A stretch of DNA of 58,422 bases from contig UQQL01000005.1 in NCBI GenBank assembly GCA_900543275.1, positions 1 through 58,422 of the forward strand. Direction: 5' to 3'. Position numbers and translations under genes: made by a program. Shown piece after piece: positions 56,249-58,422 of the stretch. Position 1 is the stretch's first letter. Each line of letters begins with the position of its first letter. The stretch is from an uncultured Collinsella sp. GTDB lineage: Bacteria; Actinomycetota; Coriobacteriia; Coriobacteriales; Coriobacteriaceae. The notes beneath the pieces were generated by a model that was not told where the DNA came from, searched no databases, and saw only the letters and a list, made by a program, of their open reading frames with translations.

Positions 56249-58228
56249 TTACGCTCCATCACGCGCATGCTCGGACTCAAACTCTTCAATCGCCGCCATA
56301 AACTGCTCGCCAAAGGCGTCGGCCTTTTTATCGCCAATGCCGTTGACCTGAATAAGCTCGTCGCGCGTCTGCGGGCGCAGGCGACACAGACCGCGCAGAG
56401 CCTTGTCGGAAAAGACCATGTACGGCGCCATCTCCAGCTCGGTCGAAATCTCCTTGCGCAGGGCACGCAGGCGCTCGAACAGCTCGGCATCGTCACCCAC
56501 GCGCGGGCGCTGATCCAGCTCGGCCTCCTCGCGCAGCAGATCAACCGCACGGCGGGCACGGGCCGAGGCCTTGCGCTTGGACGCGCGACGCTTAACGGTA
56601 AAGGCGAATGCCTCGTCCTCGACCTCGCCGGCACGCGGGCCCAGCCCCACGACCGGGTACTGCCCCTGCGAGGTTGCCAGATAACCGCGGCCGCACAGCT
56701 GGCCGATGATGTCCTTGATGCGCCCGACCGATTCGCTCGAAAGCTCGCCATAGCCGCGATCCTCGTCCAGATGCATTTGGCGGATGCGCTCGGTGTTGCC
56801 GCCGTGGAGCACATCGGCGATGAGCGATTTGCCAAAGCGCATGGGGCGCGTGGCCACATAGCGCACGGTGGCGCGGGCCATATCGGTGACGTCCTCGACC
56901 TCGAACTGCGTGAGGCAGTTGCTGCAGTTGCCGCAGCCCTCGGCGTCGTCTGCGGTGCCGCCCGCAGCAGCCGCGACAGCATGCTCGGCCGCGGCCTCGT
57001 CGCCAAAGTAGCGCAGCATGTATTCGCGCAAGCAGCCGGTGGTATTGCAGTAGCCCTCCATCTGGCTGAGCAGGCGATATCGATTCTGGAGCGCCCACGC
57101 ACGTTGCTCGTCGTCGAGTGCCTCGTCGGCAGCATCGCCGCGGTCGATCAGAAAGCGGCGCATGCGAAAATCGTTGCCGTTCCACAGCAGGTGGCAGCTG
57201 GCCGGGTCGCCGTCGCGGCCGGCGCGGCCAGCCTCCTGGTAGTAGGCCTCGATGCTCTCGGGCACGTTGTTGTGGATCACGTAGCGCACGTTGGGCTTGT
57301 CGATGCCCATGCCAAAGGCGTTGGTGGCAACCATCACCTGGATATCGTCGTCGATAAAGGCGCGCTGGCTCTGACGACGGGCGTCGTTGCCCATGCCGGC
57401 ATGGTAACGGCCAACGCGAATGCCACTGGGGCCCAGCGCCTCGGCAAGCTCACCTGCCAGCGCATCGACGGTCTTGCGGGTCGAGCAATACACGATGCCG
57501 CTCTCGCCCGAATGCGCGATCACATAGTCGCGCACCCAGGCGGTCTTGGCTTTGTCGCCCATCTCCTCGCAGCCAAAGTAGAGGTTCTTGCGATCGAAGC
57601 CCGTCACCACCGTCGCGGGGTTTTGCAGGCCGAGCATCTGCTGGATGTCCGCACGCACGCGCTCGGTTGCCGTAGCGGTAAAGGCCGCCACAATGGGACG
57701 CTGCGGAAGCGATTCGATGAACTCGCGAATCTGCAGGTAGGCGGGACGGAAATCCTGGCCCCATTGGCTCACGCAGTGGGCCTCGTCAATGGCCACGAGC
57801 GGTACGCCAATGCCGCCGTCCGCCGCGGCCTCCTGCGCAAAGGCTAAAAAGCGCGGCTCGAGCAGGCGCTCGGGTGCCACGTACATAAGTTGGTAGCGGC
57901 CCTCGCGCGCCCGCTTGAGCACGGTGTTTTGCTGGGCCGGAGTAAGGCTGGAGTTGAGATAACTGGGGCGCGCACCCGCCGCGAGCAGCGCGCGGGTCTG
58001 GTCCTCCATAAGCGACAGCAACGGACTCACCACAAAGGTGATGCCGGGAAGCATGAGCGCGGGCACCTGGTAGCAAATGGACTTGCCGGCGCCCGTGGGC
58101 ATAACGCCCAGCGCGTCGCAGCCGGCAAGGATCGCATCGACCATACGGTCCTGCCCCGGGCGAAACGAGGTGTAGCCAAAATAGGCGCCGAGCGTGTCGA
58201 GCGCCGTCTGCTGCATGCTATCGGTCAT
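56249..58228 (-). CDS. recQ: ATP-dependent DNA helicase RecQ
   Basis: 659 residues, with TTAGGA upstream of the ATG. Walker A MPTGAGKS (43-50), DEAH box AIDEAHCVSQWG (DEAH at 148-151), motif III TATA, motif VI QEAGRAGRDG, the RQC zinc-binding cysteines (about 390-455: CNTTGC ... CGNCSNC), a winged-helix RQC domain and a C-terminal HRDC domain (about 575-655, FERLRALRKEISTELEMAPY). It unwinds DNA 3'-5' in recombination and fork repair. Confidence 0.96.
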   Translation of the reverse strand: MTDSMQQTALDTLGAYFGYTSFRPGQDRMVDAILAGCDALGVMPTGAGKSICYQVPALMLPGITFVVSPLLSLMEDQTRALLAAGARPSYLNSSLTPAQQNTVLKRAREGRYQLMYVAPERLLEPRFLAFAQEAAADGGIGVPLVAIDEAHCVSQWGQDFRPAYLQIREFIESLPQRPIVAAFTATATERVRADIQQMLGLQNPATVVTGFDRKNLYFGCEEMGDKAKTAWVRDYVIAHSGESGIVYCSTRKTVDALAGELAEALGPSGIRVGRYHAGMGNDARRQSQRAFIDDDIQVMVATNAFGMGIDKPNVRYVIHNNVPESIEAYYQEAGRAGRDGDPASCHLLWNGNDFRMRRFLIDRGDAADEALDDEQRAWALQNRYRLLSQMEGYCNTTGCLREYMLRYFGDEAAAEHAVAAAAGGTADDAEGCGNCSNCLTQFEVEDVTDMARATVRYVATRPMRFGKSLIADVLHGGNTERIRQMHLDEDRGYGELSSESVGRIKDIIGQLCGRGYLATSQGQYPVVGLGPRAGEVEDEAFAFTVKRRASKRKASARARRAVDLLREEAELDQRPRVGDDAELFERLRALRKEISTELEMAPYMVFSDKALRGLCRLRPQTRDELIQVNGIGDKKADAFGEQFMAAIEEFESEHARDGA

Positions 58229-58358
58229 GGTTTCCTAACGTCCAAGTCATCTGCCGCCGATTATACGCCGCCACGCGGACCGGTGCCCCACGGTTGCCGG
58301 CCACGCTCATTCTGCGGGTAGTCATTGGGTGTTCCTATAGTTTTGTCAACCGTCGGGG

Positions 58359-58422
58359 CTACTCCCTGTAGGGCACCCGGTCGCGCATCACGGCGTATAT
58401 CGCCCTGAGCCGCTTCCTCGCG
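58359..58422 (-). mobile_element. 3' end of an IS110-family transposase gene (truncated by window edge)
   Basis: The minus-strand frame ends RKRLRAIYAVMRDRVPYRE, then TAG, the typical C-terminus of an IS110-family transposase. The sequence beyond the stop (ACGGTTGACAAAACTATAG) also looks like an IS110 right end. The rest of the element lies outside the window. Confidence 0.65.

Overview
The window looks like chromosomal DNA from a GC-rich, Gram-positive gut actinobacterium of the class Coriobacteriia, most likely Collinsella. This rests on overall gene content, the strong G/C bias at third codon positions, a secretin-free Tad pilus locus, a T-box in front of pheS, and several solitary Vsr/DUF559-like nuclease proteins of a kind I associate with this class. 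The species assignment is an inference.

Layout. Positions 1-300 hold a tRNA-Phe whose 3' end and terminator are duplicated 186 bp away, an integration-scar-like arrangement. A small toxin/antitoxin-like pair follows (420-970). Positions 1029-10631 are a twelve-gene minus-strand Tad (Flp) pilus operon: cpaB, tadZ, tadA, tadB, tadC, flp pilin, an anchored unknown, three TadE-like minor pilins, a TadG-like protein and a DUF192 protein. No prepilin peptidase gene is in the window. Then come rsgA, a P-type Ca2+-type ATPase with a hairpin next to its ribosome-binding site, pyruvate kinase (+), a nuclease-like protein (+), a phospholipase-C-like protein, an ECF nickel/cobalt transporter (cbiM-cbiQ-cbiO) behind a NikR-like operator, pheST with a T-box, an M32 carboxypeptidase (+), glmM, a DUF4012 envelope protein, an EamA transporter and tRNA-Val (+).

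Positions 33.6-46.5 kb are accessory: a palindromic mobile-looking repeat, a frameshifted nuclease-like gene, a DUF5710 protein, a mannose-family PTS operon with a sugar-phosphate SIS enzyme and its own GntR regulator and operators, a Sau3AI-type restriction-modification pair, and an AlbA/Schlafen-type regulator preceded by reiterated operator-like repeats. From 46.5 kb on there is an M16C metalloprotease, 5-formyl-THF cyclo-ligase, an AbiEi/DUF559-like protein, MetA (acetyl-CoA type by residue 111), an LDH-family dehydrogenase, a second SIS/GntR module, recQ, and the last codons of an IS110-family transposase at the right edge.

How the parts work together. The Tad genes would build an adhesive pilus. 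The two SIS/GntR modules probably handle phosphorylated amino-sugar or Amadori-type substrates; the first imports its substrate through a PTS that lacks its own IIA. The most novel material is non-coding: several families of long palindromes and phased short repeats that recur in unrelated intergenic regions. Examples are the twin 181-182 bp palindromes at 33,969 and 54,099, the 22/29-bp phased units at 46.2, 50.3 and 51.7 kb, the stop-codon-proximal long hairpins at 12.2, 22.2 and 24.9 kb, and the 13/18-bp phased TTATCTCTC blocks at 46.0 and 46.2 kb.
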